A stretch of 26,123 nucleotides of DNA, from NCBI RefSeq assembly GCF_000003605.2, contig NW_003107107.1, positions 13,894-40,016 on the forward strand. The letters run 5' to 3'. Shown here piece by piece: positions 20,701 to 26,123 of this stretch. Positions within the stretch are counted from its first letter, which is position 1. Each line of letters opens with the position of its first letter. Origin of the DNA: Saccoglossus kowalevskii. Taxonomy: Eukaryota > Hemichordata > Enteropneusta > Harrimaniidae. The position numbers and the translations under genes are program-made. The notes beneath the pieces were generated by a model. That model did no database searches. It was not told where the DNA came from and was given only the letters and a program-made list of their open reading frames with translations.

Positions 20701-23700
20701 TAAAACACAGATTCACTCTGTAACATTAATTTGAATATCTTATTATTTTTCAGAATGAAGTAACTTCTCTAATGGATGTGATTACACACAGTGAATACTT
20801 TATTGTGGTTGTTGGAGGCAAACTACAGCAAACATGTGTTAGGTTAGATATTTATCACATCCTTTAGCGACATATATGAGAAAGCAGTGTTGTTCATCGT
20901 TTAAAATATAAACAAATTTTATTGTCGAACAACCACATATCAAAAACAATATCAATGCTGTGACTTCCGTTTAAATCACAGACATCACTGCTAGAGGGAC
21001 AATGGGAATGGTCTTATTAGGTGATTTCATGTTCATTGCAAAATACTTGTTTGTTGAATCCAACACAATGTTTTGACGACACTGCGACAGTATGACCTTT
21101 GTTTGTCCTGTTTTTACATTCTATTCCATAATAACGCATGATCTTGCAGTAAACAGAAAATGGACTATTATTCTCAAATAATTATAGTGAATTGTATGCG
21201 AAATGTGATCTGGCGTGTTCATGTACCAAGTAAGGCAGTGAAGTACCAAATTATTCCACAGGCTTTGACAACTCTCAATCTATTTCTTTCAGAGTATTTA
21301 GATTTGATCTTGAAAAAAATGAAAAGGAAATTCTAGATCTGTGTGACAATACTGATGAGTTTATAACACTGGTATGTCTTAATAGACAAGTTATTGTGTC
21401 TTTAAATAATGGGTATAGTGACTTCAGAGTGATCAGTGTTTTCATGGATACACAGTATAGGTAAGTTATTTTCATGAGCGTGTATATATGATCTATATTT
21501 ATATGTGAGGGAATGTACATACATGTACATGTAATATAATATTTGTAACAGTTACAATATTTTTTTAGATTTCACTTGCCAATAGCTGAATATGACAGAT
21601 TCAGTTGTAAATAAGTTTCAAGCAACTTAGGATGTCACCGAATTGCATATTAGTCTGAGATGCACACCATGTTCCTGTATAGCAATTAGCCTCCCACCCC
21701 CCACTCCGAATTTATAGAACAACTATTTTAATTATGTTACCACTGCGCCTGAACAGACATAACACACTTGCTAGGTTAGTTGTAATATGTGTCAGGTTTC
21801 AATCAGTGTAACTGAACGTTGTAACTTTCAGATTTGGTTTTTGGCAAAGTTACTCAAAATTGAAACTAAGTTTTGTCCATAAAACAACTTTAATGATCTC
21901 AGTAAAACGTTCTGAATAAGTTTCTTTTGTACCCTAACTCTAACCCTCATCCCAAGACCCCAATTCAATTGTAAATGCTTCCTTTAGATAACTATAGGAA
22001 CATGTATCTTTAGGAGAGACATATACAATTAAATCAGGGAGCACTGGATGTGGTAGGTGTAGAGTTAGGGTTTAGATTATGGGTGGGGGTGGGGTACAAA
22101 AGGAACTTTAGCATATGATATAGAATATGGAACAATCAAACTTTAAAACATGTCATATACAGTACATACTTCACTGTACTATGCTGCCAGGAACTTTTAT
22201 TATATATTCAAACCAAAGAATGTCAATATGGTCAACAAACAAATTGTAATTGCGTACACATTTTTAAGTAGAACCATCATTGATATAGCACAAAATGAAG
22301 AAATTCAAAATGATGATAAAAATCTGAATTTTTCATATGGCTACGCAAAATATGGAAACAAAAATTATTTTTTGCTTCCATATAGTATATATAACAGTAC
22401 ACACAAAGGATGTACATGTCACTGTGTATGTTTATTAATGAATGTTCTTTGTATGTGATTATGATCTAGACAGGTAGTCGGTATAGTGTGTATGCAATCT
22501 GGTAATTCATCAGTTACATCACTGTCTGTAGTCAAAGGTGAAGAGAATCTAGTCATGGGTACAACTAGAAACAAGATAATTCTGTGGTGAGCTAATTTAC
22601 TTTTAATACATGATATGGCCTTCTGATGTGTAAGTGTAACTATATGAGCACATTTCACAAGCATTGGTGTGTATCATTGATGGTATGGAATTTGTTGTGT
22701 TTGTTTGTTTGTTTGTTGATTCTAGACTCCAATGGAGGATATAATCTCAAAAAATAACTACATTGTATTATGAGGTTGTTACAAGAATAACACAAAATAT
22801 GCTCAAAGGCAGTACTGTGATTGGATCATTCAATGCTCAGCAGAAATCAATGCTATCCTGTACTGCCTGAGTGATACCTGCATGTGTATTATAATATAAA
22901 TTGTTCTTGCTTGTAGTCATACTGTATAGTGAAAGCTAACAGCTCGAAATGCCAACAAAAATTCATTTTCTTCTGCCTGATTGTTTGTATTCAGTGACAT
23001 GATTCTATTTCACATTCAACAATTTTGCTGTGTTCGATGTAAACAAAGGAAATAATTTAATATATATATTTCACATTCATATGCGTCAGTGATACTTTTG
23101 AATATGTTTGTATGCACATGTGAATATTGGAGTTGTGTCTATGGCCAAAATAAGTAATATTTCAGTCTGTAAACAATGTGATTATGGTATTATTAATATT
23201 ATTTTGGATCATTTTATTTGAATACCAGATAACCTAATCAACCAGACTCATCTGAAATATATCATTCTGTTTATTTTCAGGAATACTTGTAATGGTGACA
23301 CACTACTCACTATTGATATGCAAGAACAGTTGACTTCATCAGTTGCATGGTACTCTGAGATTGAATCAGTTGAGTGTGCCTATTTATTATTCTGTGTGTA
23401 AAGGTTGCATCAATAATTGATCTGTGAATGGAAGAAACTTTCTATAATGACATATAATTATCAGTTGTGTGTGATGACTCAGAGTATGGGATGAATTGAA
23501 ACAGCAATGACTGCTAACATATTTTTCATAGGAATAATCAACTTATTTTCATCGTAAAATTGGAGAAACTAAACAAAATCATGCCATGAAATCTATCATG
23601 GTGCTTGTACTAACATTATTATAAGAAGACATTATACACGGGTGCTACCAACACTGTTCAATGTAGAACTCACTAATAGCTGAACAGATTTCATTGACCC

Positions 23701-25136
23701 TCTCTCCAATCCAGTACTTGAATACATGCAGCTAGCTAGAACCATATGTGTATTTGCTCTATTATAGGTTTCTGTGGTCAAAATAAGTGATATTTTAATG
23801 ATTCAACAAATAAGATTTTTGGTTCACATGCACTTCTATTGATGCGCTTCTAATAGAACAAATACAGGACTCAGCAAACGTCCATACTGAACAGAAAAAG
23901 AAAGTTGTTCAGTTTAGGGAGACATTCAATTTTTCACTGGTGAAAGTGTTGAATTAAGTTTACATAGGATTAAAGGATTCTGCATACCGGGGTATGCTTC
24001 ATGTAATTTTAGCAAGATAATGTGATACCCCACATTTACAGTTAACACTAGTATACCAATAATTAATTCTCAATTCATAGGGCTTGCTGTTTGTGTTATT
24101 GGGAAATAAGGATCCTAGCAGTCAGCCAGAACACCAGACTGTATCCTCCTCACATGGTAATCTACAATGTAGTGTATGTACATTAGTTGTTATAAACCCA
24201 ATGAATGGAAGATTATCTATGATCAATCAGTATTATAAATCTAATTTGACAGAAAACAAAAGGTATGTATTCAGGAAATTAGATGTAGATTCCTGTAAAA
24301 AATAAAACCTTAGGTTCTTGGATGTAAGTTTTCCTATTTCTACCAAGAACAGGTGAAAAATTCTTTATTCGCTACAGGAAGTTTTGGTAAAAAATTGCAA
24401 CTAAGGGTGTTGATGATTGTCTGTATAAAACTGATATCTACAACATAATTGGATGACTTTTCTGATGTCAAGTCAATAAAAATATAAAGAAAGGATTTTT
24501 GTATTTATGTCCAGACAAACAATAAATCTTCTGAAATGTTCTGACAATGAAATGTATATATATTTTCCCCAAATTAATACCAGTTTTAATATTTGTAATT
24601 AAACAAAATTAACTTTCAAAAATAAGACTAACAGTAATTGTAGCAATTTGGGCAAACCAAAAGTTGATTTCTATTACCTTCTGAAAAATGGTAAAACATA
24701 AAAGAATCCACTGCATTTGTCTCACTACAGGACATGCAATTACACTAAAATTGATGAAATTTACACATATAAAGAACATCACTTTTTTTCACCACCATTC
24801 ACAATATTCAACTTATATCCAAGCTTTGAGAAGATATATTACTTGTCATGTTGAGTAAAAAACTGGACAGATTGAATTTAAAAGCTATTAAATATATGAA
24901 CAATCCTTCAATTGTACTGTATGCTTATTTGTTTCAGTTGTCTGCATGGTTGTGTTCAGGACAACTACATCTCCTGTATTCTAGATGATGGAACAGTGAC
25001 AACTTGGGATATGTTTTCTGGACAGATAGTTGCAGAACTGCCAAATTGCAATGCTACATGCATTGCCTTGAACCAAAACCGAAATAGACTTTGCATCGGG
25101 ATTGACCAGTGCTGTGTACATATATATAAATGTTAG
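8765..25136 (+). CDS. PALB2: PALB2 ortholog, full gene: join of ten exons, 1444 aa
   Basis: The join is 8765-8797, 13910-13969, 15488-18718, 19299-19466, 20754-20842, 21293-21460, 22470-22586, 23281-23368, 24081-24262 and 24938-25136 (4335 nt). PALB2 is a nuclear scaffold of homologous recombination: its N-terminal coiled coil binds BRCA1, and its C-terminal WD40 propeller binds BRCA2 and helps load RAD51. Residues 7 to about 52 are the coiled coil. Residues about 53-1108 are disordered, Ser/Thr-rich and SP-rich, with a basic patch at 536-568, a DFxLPDxDF segment at 635-654, (GR)9PPK at 767-787 and an AT-hook at 886-899. Residues 1109-1444 form the propeller, about the same length as the human domain (recalled as roughly 334 aa). 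Blade ends such as NKIILWN and DGTVTTWD are visible. GLLFVLLGN and LVVINP align with remembered human GLLFIVLSH and LIVINP. Intron phases are 0,0,0,0,2,2,2,0,2. No KEAP1-type ETGE motif was seen. Confidence 0.9.
9104..10856 (-). mobile_element. TTAA-flanked TIR transposon with THAP remnant (Kolobok-like), non-autonomous
   Basis: AGTGCCTGTGAAATGGC at 9108-9124 is mirrored at 10836-10852, whose reverse complement reads AGTGCCTGTGCAATGCC. TTAA flanks both ends (9104-9107 and 10853-10856), giving a 1745-bp element with a TTAA target-site duplication. Inside, on the minus strand near the right end, is a broken THAP zinc-finger coding segment. TTAA duplication plus a THAP-bearing transposase is the combination known for the Kolobok superfamily; piggyBac also uses TTAA but has no THAP domain. 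The catalytic part of a transposase is not visible, so the copy appears internally deleted and inactive. The left half contains a CRE-like TGACGTCA (9312-9319) inside an imperfect palindrome. Confidence 0.65.
10185..10480 (-). pseudogene. Frameshifted THAP-domain exon of a transposase
   Basis: From ATG at 10480 or 10477 the minus strand reads MVKRCVVGGCSNAYCHSIS. After a frameshift near 10420 it reads KRFPIDLKVRNRWTKAAK, then HICSVHFTSDSFFRK. This is the THAP zinc finger pattern C-x4-C...FP...W...C-x2-H, with first-pair cysteines in CVVGGC and the CSVH pair. A second shift near 10245 leads to LKPGAIQNVEAETP, like the usual KPGAVP end of the domain, followed by a donor-like GTAAGT at 10184. 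The domain binds DNA in P-element and Kolobok transposases and in THAP proteins. Two frameshifts make it a relic. Confidence 0.75.
11350..11487 (+). repeat. Dispersed GCGAAAATAA-type repeat, copy 1
   Basis: The order TTTATTTTCACTGATTTTTGA, GTTG(A/G)ATGT, GCTGGATTTTATTTTCACTG, CCTTCAGC(A/G)AAAATA, AATTCCA, GAAAATA recurs at 15168-15306 in intron 2. The centre has an inverted symmetry (TTATTTTCACTGAA against TTCAGCGAAAATAA), so it behaves like a small MITE. Low coding potential. Confidence 0.6.
12110..12128. promoter_or_regulatory. Palindrome TTTGACCTGACAGGTCAAA (nuclear-receptor half-site pair)
   Basis: Two AGGTCA half-sites face outward with a 3-bp spacer (everted repeat), and a third TGACCT lies at 12092-12097. 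Such sites can bind nuclear receptors. Function in intron 1 is unproven, and it may be chance or part of a repeat. Confidence 0.25.
13022..13167 (+). repeat. Exact tandem duplication, 2 x 71 bp
   Basis: The unit starting GTACTAACATGTAACTGTAA occupies 13022-13092 and 13093-13163 with no difference between copies, and the third start GTAC follows at 13164. Each unit contains TATATATTTTCAG|GAAGC, an acceptor-like sequence. The identity implies a very recent duplication or an assembly artefact. Confidence 0.9.
13764..13850 (+). repeat. Dispersed repeat, copy 1 (intron 1, just before exon 2)
   Basis: The order GATGTTTCGACGACACT, TATGACCTTTGTTTGTCCTG, a TTTTAAC/TTTTTAC segment, CATAATGCAGGATCT and GTGAACAG is matched, with small changes, at 21066-21162 in intron 5. 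It ends about 60 bp before exon 2. Family unknown. Confidence 0.55.
13910..13969 (+). CDS. PALB2: PALB2 exon 2 (coiled coil core)
   Basis: Acceptor CATTCACAG at 13901-13909; donor CAG|GTATGT at 13970. The 60 nt in phase 0 encode LMQKLADVTAKYNKKKRKLQ. Human exon 2, recalled as 60 nt and phase 0, encodes [20 protein letters not shown]. Human L21, Y28 and L35, implicated in BRCA1 binding, correspond to L16, Y23 and L30 here; L24 is V19 and T31 is K26. Length, phase and residues together make this exon secure although it is short. Confidence 0.88.
14085..15131. mobile_element. TIR-bounded element filled with degenerate tandem units
   Basis: The left end GACTCCCGTGTGCGAAGCAC and right end GCACACGGGAGT (15120-15131) are inverted over about 11 bp. 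The left end also folds on itself (GACTCCC at 14085 against GGGAGTC at 14109-14115). Between them are about seven degenerate units starting (TTCCAC)TGATAT(C/T)T(C)AAG, near 14151, 14310, 14462, 14605, 14745, 14866 and 15060, spaced about 120-195 bp. Each has a GATGAAACTTGG(C/T)ACATAGATG-like middle and a TTAATTACCTAATTTGCATAAT end. No ORF. The architecture suggests a non-autonomous element that amplified an internal satellite. A microsatellite (GTGTGTCTG) lies at 14127-14150. Confidence 0.65.
15168..15306 (+). repeat. Dispersed GCGAAAATAA-type repeat, copy 2
   Basis: Partner of 11350-11487, with the same segment order. It contains TTATTTTCACTGAA, spacer, TTCAGCGAAAATAA as an inverted core and lies about 180 bp before exon 3. 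Confidence 0.6.
15488..18718 (+). CDS. PALB2: PALB2 exon 3 (3231-nt giant exon, residues 32-1108)
   Basis: Acceptor TTTTTTATCCAG at 15476-15487; donor AAG|GTACGT at 18719; phase 0 at both ends, 1077 codons. It begins KCDRIAAAKQHVRQRLAEQS, which completes the coiled coil (compare remembered human [20 protein letters not shown]). The rest is low-hydrophobicity, Ser/Thr/Asn-rich and acidic with basic islands: SRRRSRRTPKS near 560, DFFLPDQDFCNLKLSKLK at 635-652, (GR)9PPK at 767-787 and KRKRGRPPKKKKRK at 886-899. In human PALB2 the same part is split over several exons, so introns were lost here or gained in vertebrates. The open frame extends about 126 nt upstream into the intron and 63 nt past the donor; both are read as intronic. 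Confidence 0.92.
17297..17356 (+). other. Conserved PALB2 segment DFxLPDxDFxxLKLxKxK
   Basis: Residues 635-654 read DFFLPDQDFCNLKLSKLKEV. I recall human PALB2 having DFQLPDEDFGPLKLEKVK, in the region associated with MRG15 binding. Its conservation inside an otherwise fast-evolving, disordered exon marks it as a short linear motif under selection. Its exact partner is not shown by this sequence. Confidence 0.65.
17693..17755 (+). other. (GR)9-PPK tract: AT-hook embedded in an RG-repeat
   Basis: Nine consecutive Gly-Arg pairs (residues 767-784) run into PPK. The last two pairs plus PPK make a canonical GRGRPPK AT-hook, which binds the AT minor groove. The DNA is a GGTAGA/GGCAGA hexanucleotide repeat with mixed Gly and Arg codons, so it is a coding minisatellite likely to vary in length. 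Consecutive RG pairs are also targets for arginine methylation and nucleic-acid binding. Confidence 0.85.
18050..18091 (+). other. Second AT-hook / basic NLS-like cluster KRKRGRPPKKKKRK
   Basis: Residues 886-899 contain the RGRP core followed by PPKKKKRK, a textbook AT-hook that doubles as a monopartite nuclear localisation signal. With the tract at 767-787 it gives the protein two potential minor-groove contacts about 100 residues apart, upstream of the WD40 domain. Confidence 0.85.
18719..19298 (+). other. PALB2 intron 3
   Basis: GTACGT...TTTCTCTTTCATACAG, 580 nt. No gene or clear repeat seen. Confidence 0.6.
19299..19466 (+). CDS. PALB2: PALB2 exon 4 (start of WD40 propeller)
   Basis: 168 nt, phase 0 to 0, bounded by TCATACAG and GAG|GTACTG. 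It encodes HQSVNEQVRSIHYTSLVHHS through DIIVTCLSQSLAIWMEN to AHSFLE. The IIVTCxxxxLAIW strand pair aligns with remembered human IITACEDVVSLWK, and DWTIVMAHSF with EKLYTWHFAEV. This is the first blade of the BRCA2-binding propeller. Confidence 0.85.
19467..20753 (+). other. PALB2 intron 4 (1.3 kb)
   Basis: GTACTG...TTATTTTTCAG. AT-rich. Short open frames at 19640-19834 and 20228-20434 have no recognisable content. No clear repeat inside, although part may be old transposon sequence. Confidence 0.5.
20754..20842 (+). CDS. PALB2: PALB2 exon 5
   Basis: 89 nt, phase 0 in and phase 2 out, with TTATTTTTCAG before and AG|GTTAGA after. It encodes NEVTSLMDVITHSEYFIVVV, then GGKLQQTCV and a split Arg codon. 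It corresponds to the human stretch [23 protein letters not shown]: a hydrophobic strand followed by G(G/N). The donor GTTAGA is weak but the frame joins exactly to exon 6. Confidence 0.78.
20843..21292 (+). other. PALB2 intron 5
   Basis: 450 nt ending CTATTTCTTTCAG. It contains the second copy (21066-21162) of the dispersed repeat seen at 13764-13850. Confidence 0.6.
21066..21162 (+). repeat. Dispersed repeat, copy 2 (intron 5)
   Basis: Partner of 13764-13850: ATGTTTTGACGACACT, TATGACCTTTGTTTGTCCTG, then CGCATGATCTTGCAGTAAACAG. It has a short insertion (GCGACAG) compared with copy 1. Both copies are in the same orientation and both lie in introns of this gene. Confidence 0.55.
21293..21460 (+). 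CDS. PALB2: PALB2 exon 6
   Basis: 168 nt, phase 2 to 2, between TTTCTTTCAG and AG|GTAAGT. It encodes (R)VFRFDLEKNEKEILDLCDNT through TLVCLNRQVIVSLNNGYSDF to FMDTQY and a split Arg codon. It matches the human region [21 protein letters not shown], a strand followed by a loop. An internal GTATGT at 21372 could act as an alternative donor, but the long form preserves the propeller. Confidence 0.82.
21461..22469 (+). other. PALB2 intron 6 (1.0 kb)
   Basis: Begins GTAAGT and ends GATTATGATCTAG. The acceptor has a poor polypyrimidine tract but is the only AG giving an open, phase-compatible exon 7. Contains the MITE-like inverted repeat at 21919-22107. Confidence 0.6.
21919..22107. mobile_element. 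MITE-like inverted repeat (~190 bp)
   Basis: AGTTTCTTTTGTACCCT at 21919-21935 is mirrored by GGGGTACAAAAGGAACT at 22091-22107. Inside, CTAACTCTAACCC is mirrored by GAGTTAGGGTTTAG (22060-22073). No coding content. Likely a small non-autonomous DNA transposon or foldback element. Confidence 0.55.
22470..22586 (+). CDS. PALB2: PALB2 exon 7
   Basis: 117 nt, phase 2 to 2, from CTAG|A to CTGTG|GTGAGC. It encodes (R)QVVGIVCMQSGNSSVTSLSV, then VKGEENLVMGTTRNKIIL and a split Trp codon. ENLVMGTTRNKIILW aligns with remembered human EALLGTTIMNNIVIW. The nearby AG at 22472-22473 was rejected because it puts TAG in frame. The acceptor context is weak. Confidence 0.8.
22587..23280 (+). other. PALB2 intron 7
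   Basis: GTGAGC...CTGTTTATTTTCAG, 694 nt. A short TTTG microsatellite lies at 22701-22716. No gene seen. Confidence 0.6.
23281..23368 (+). CDS. PALB2: PALB2 exon 8
   Basis: 88 nt, phase 2 in and phase 0 out. It completes Trp and encodes NTCNGDTLLTIDMQEQLTSS, then VAWYSEIES. Compare remembered human [20 protein letters not shown], then VCHKAYSEM. The donor used is TCA|GTTGAG at 23369, an unusual sequence, chosen because it alone restores the phase for exon 9 (GLLF). The last two residues are therefore the least certain of the gene. Confidence 0.72.
23369..24080 (+). other. PALB2 intron 8
   Basis: 712 nt ending TCAATTCATAG. Its segment 23740-23798 weakly resembles 23113-23165 in intron 7 (TGTGG(T/C)CAAAATAAGT and GATATTT), a possible minor repeat. 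No gene seen. Confidence 0.5.
24081..24262 (+). CDS. PALB2: PALB2 exon 9
   Basis: 182 nt, phase 0 in and phase 2 out, between TTCATAG and AG|GTATGT. It encodes GLLFVLLGNKDPSSQPEHQT, then a loop, CTLVVINPMNGRLSMINQYY and SNLTENK plus a split codon. It is one of the clearest family matches: remembered human GLLFIVLSHP...FQLIVINPKTTLSVGVMLY. The loop between the strands is about 9 residues longer here. Confidence 0.88.
24263..24937 (+). other. PALB2 intron 9
   Basis: GTATGT...CTTATTTGTTTCAG, 675 nt, AT-rich, no gene or clear repeat. Confidence 0.6.
24938..25136 (+). CDS. PALB2: PALB2 exon 10 (last WD40 blade and stop)
   Basis: 199 nt, phase 2 in. It encodes (S)CLHGCVQDNYISCILDDGTV, then TTWDMFSGQIVAELPNCNAT, then RLCIGIDQCCVHIYKC and TAG at 25134-25136. 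DGTVTTWDMFSGQ matches remembered human SGTIAIWDLLLGQ, and the terminal VHIYKC matches human IFVYHYS, the strand that closes the propeller at the very C-terminus. Confidence 0.9.
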
Positions 25137-25258
25137 CGGCATTTGAAGAATCACATTCGTTGAACTACACTGTGTTTAACATGGTCCTATGCGATGTACA
25201 TGTGTGAAATATATTGTTTACATGTTGTTTGAAGTGCACATTGGTGATTGTGTGATTA

Positions 25259-25264
25259 ATTAAA
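25259..25264 (+). terminator. Candidate poly(A) signal ATTAAA for PALB2
   Basis: ATTAAA, the commonest variant signal, lies 123 nt after the stop, with a TG-rich stretch (TGCTAGTGTGTTT) at 25280-25292 as a possible downstream element. No AATAAA was seen closer. Confidence 0.4.
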
Positions 25265-25997
25265 TCTTTCACTACACATGCTAGTGTGTTTACTAGAGAC
25301 AACAGTCACAAATATATCAGGTTTTTGCTAATGTTCATACCGTAGTGGACAAATAATGTGTATCAAAATTCCACTAAGATGCCCCAAATCTGTAAGTGCC
25401 TGCAGTCTTATAGTAATGGATTTCCCACACAACAACAATATCTATGCTGCTTATAGTTGCCAGATATATATACCGGTATATATAAATATAGAAGTACCAT
25501 CATGCACGATCACAAAACATTGACCCTTCAGCGAAAAAAAAAACGATAGACAATTGATATTGACTGCACACATTATGAATTTTAACCAGATTTTGCTGAA
25601 GTTTAATTAAGATTTTTAAAGATAAATTGTGTTCCTAGACATTAATTTGTTGCTTTTTGGTTGTTTCTTTCTGTCTAAAATGGCACATCAATTTGCTAGG
25701 CTCCTGTTTCCATAGAAGGTATGTTTGGGTGGACAATGGATAAGTCAATATAAATATTACCCACTCTTACAATGCTTTATGTCCAGGACTGTAAATTTAA
25801 CTGCTCTTCACTTTTTTGCCAACAAATAATTGAAAATTACATTGTACTTCTGTTTTTGAATTGATATTCAATTATTTGTGAAGGATTCCTTTTGGTCAGT
25901 TTCAAAAATGACCTTTAGTTGGAATGCTAGTTATATCCAGTATACAAACAGGGAACTCAGGAACTATAATCAACTGTAATACGCAGTCTCTATGAGC

Positions 25998-26015
25998 GGG
26001 TGGGGGGTGGGGGGG
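25998..26015 (+). other. G-rich run, possible G-quadruplex
   Basis: GGGTGGGGGGTGGGGGGG: three G-runs, two long enough to split, so four G3 tracts could form. Chance low-complexity sequence is an alternative. Confidence 0.4.
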
Positions 26016-26123
26016 TATCGGCTGGTATCTAGTGTAAGAAATAGAAAAGGGATGAAGGCTCCAGCCAGCTCATATTTGTTAAACTCGTAACCAGTCTTGT
26101 GATTGGTTGTTGACAAATGCTGA

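Larger units (their letters stand above)
25137..26123 (+). other. PALB2 3' UTR and downstream flank
   Basis: No further gene is supported. It contains a candidate ATTAAA signal (25259-25264), a 20-bp palindrome at 25465-25484 (TATATATACC|GGTATATATA) and a G-rich run at 25998-26015. Confidence 0.5.

Noticed and set aside
21932-21946. CCCTAACTCTAACCC as interstitial telomeric repeat
   Set aside because: Only about two imperfect units, and it is explained as the inner arm of an inverted-repeat element.
22150-22458. 102-codon open frame in intron 6
   Set aside because: It overlaps the intron end, has no family features and would be in conflict with the exon 6 to exon 7 junction.
1-26123. CRISPR arrays, bacterial operons, prophage
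   Set aside because: No regularly spaced short repeats, ribosome binding sites or long intronless gene clusters; the DNA is clearly from an animal.

Overview
The window is AT-rich eukaryotic DNA: spliced exons with GT/AG junctions, large introns, LINE and DNA-transposon debris, microsatellites and AATAAA-type signals. It is most likely from a marine invertebrate animal (invertebrate deuterostome or lophotrochozoan). The species cannot be fixed from the sequence alone.

The main gene is a complete ten-exon ortholog of PALB2 (partner and localizer of BRCA2), on the + strand from 8765 to 25136. The ten exons join without a frame conflict into 4335 nt, or 1444 residues. The protein has an N-terminal BRCA1-type coiled coil (exons 1-3), a long disordered middle encoded by one 3231-nt exon, and a C-terminal WD40 propeller of about 336 residues (exons 4-10). 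The first two junctions match my recollection of human PALB2, including a 60-nt phase-0 exon 2. The middle carries an unusual (GR)9-PPK tract and a second AT-hook (KRGRPPKKKKRK), besides a DFxLPDxDF segment shared with vertebrate PALB2.

Layout: 1-310 holds the probable last exon of an unidentified + strand gene and its poly(A) signal. 310-4190 is gene-poor, with a tandem duplication, duplicated repeat blocks, an inverted repeat pair and a near-perfect 32-bp-stem hairpin. 4199-4329 (-) is an isolated FKBP-like terminal exon. 4571-6014 (-) is a decayed L1/Tx1-type LINE. 6788-8150 (+) is a decayed second LINE with a YADD motif. 8215-8764 is the PALB2 promoter region, with a ZNF143-like and a YY1-like motif.

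Intron 1 (5.1 kb) contains a TTAA-flanked, 1745-bp terminal-inverted-repeat element with a broken THAP domain, consistent with a Kolobok-type transposon. It also holds one copy of a dispersed repeat and an exact 71-bp tandem duplication. Intron 2 holds a roughly 1-kb element bounded by short inverted CTCCCGTGTGC ends and filled with degenerate tandem units of about 125-190 bp. Intron 6 holds a MITE-like inverted repeat. 25137-26123 is the 3' UTR and flank.

PALB2 bridges BRCA1 and BRCA2 and loads RAD51 in homologous recombination. Nothing else in the window is clearly linked to it functionally. No prokaryotic features, CRISPR array, rRNA or tRNA were seen.
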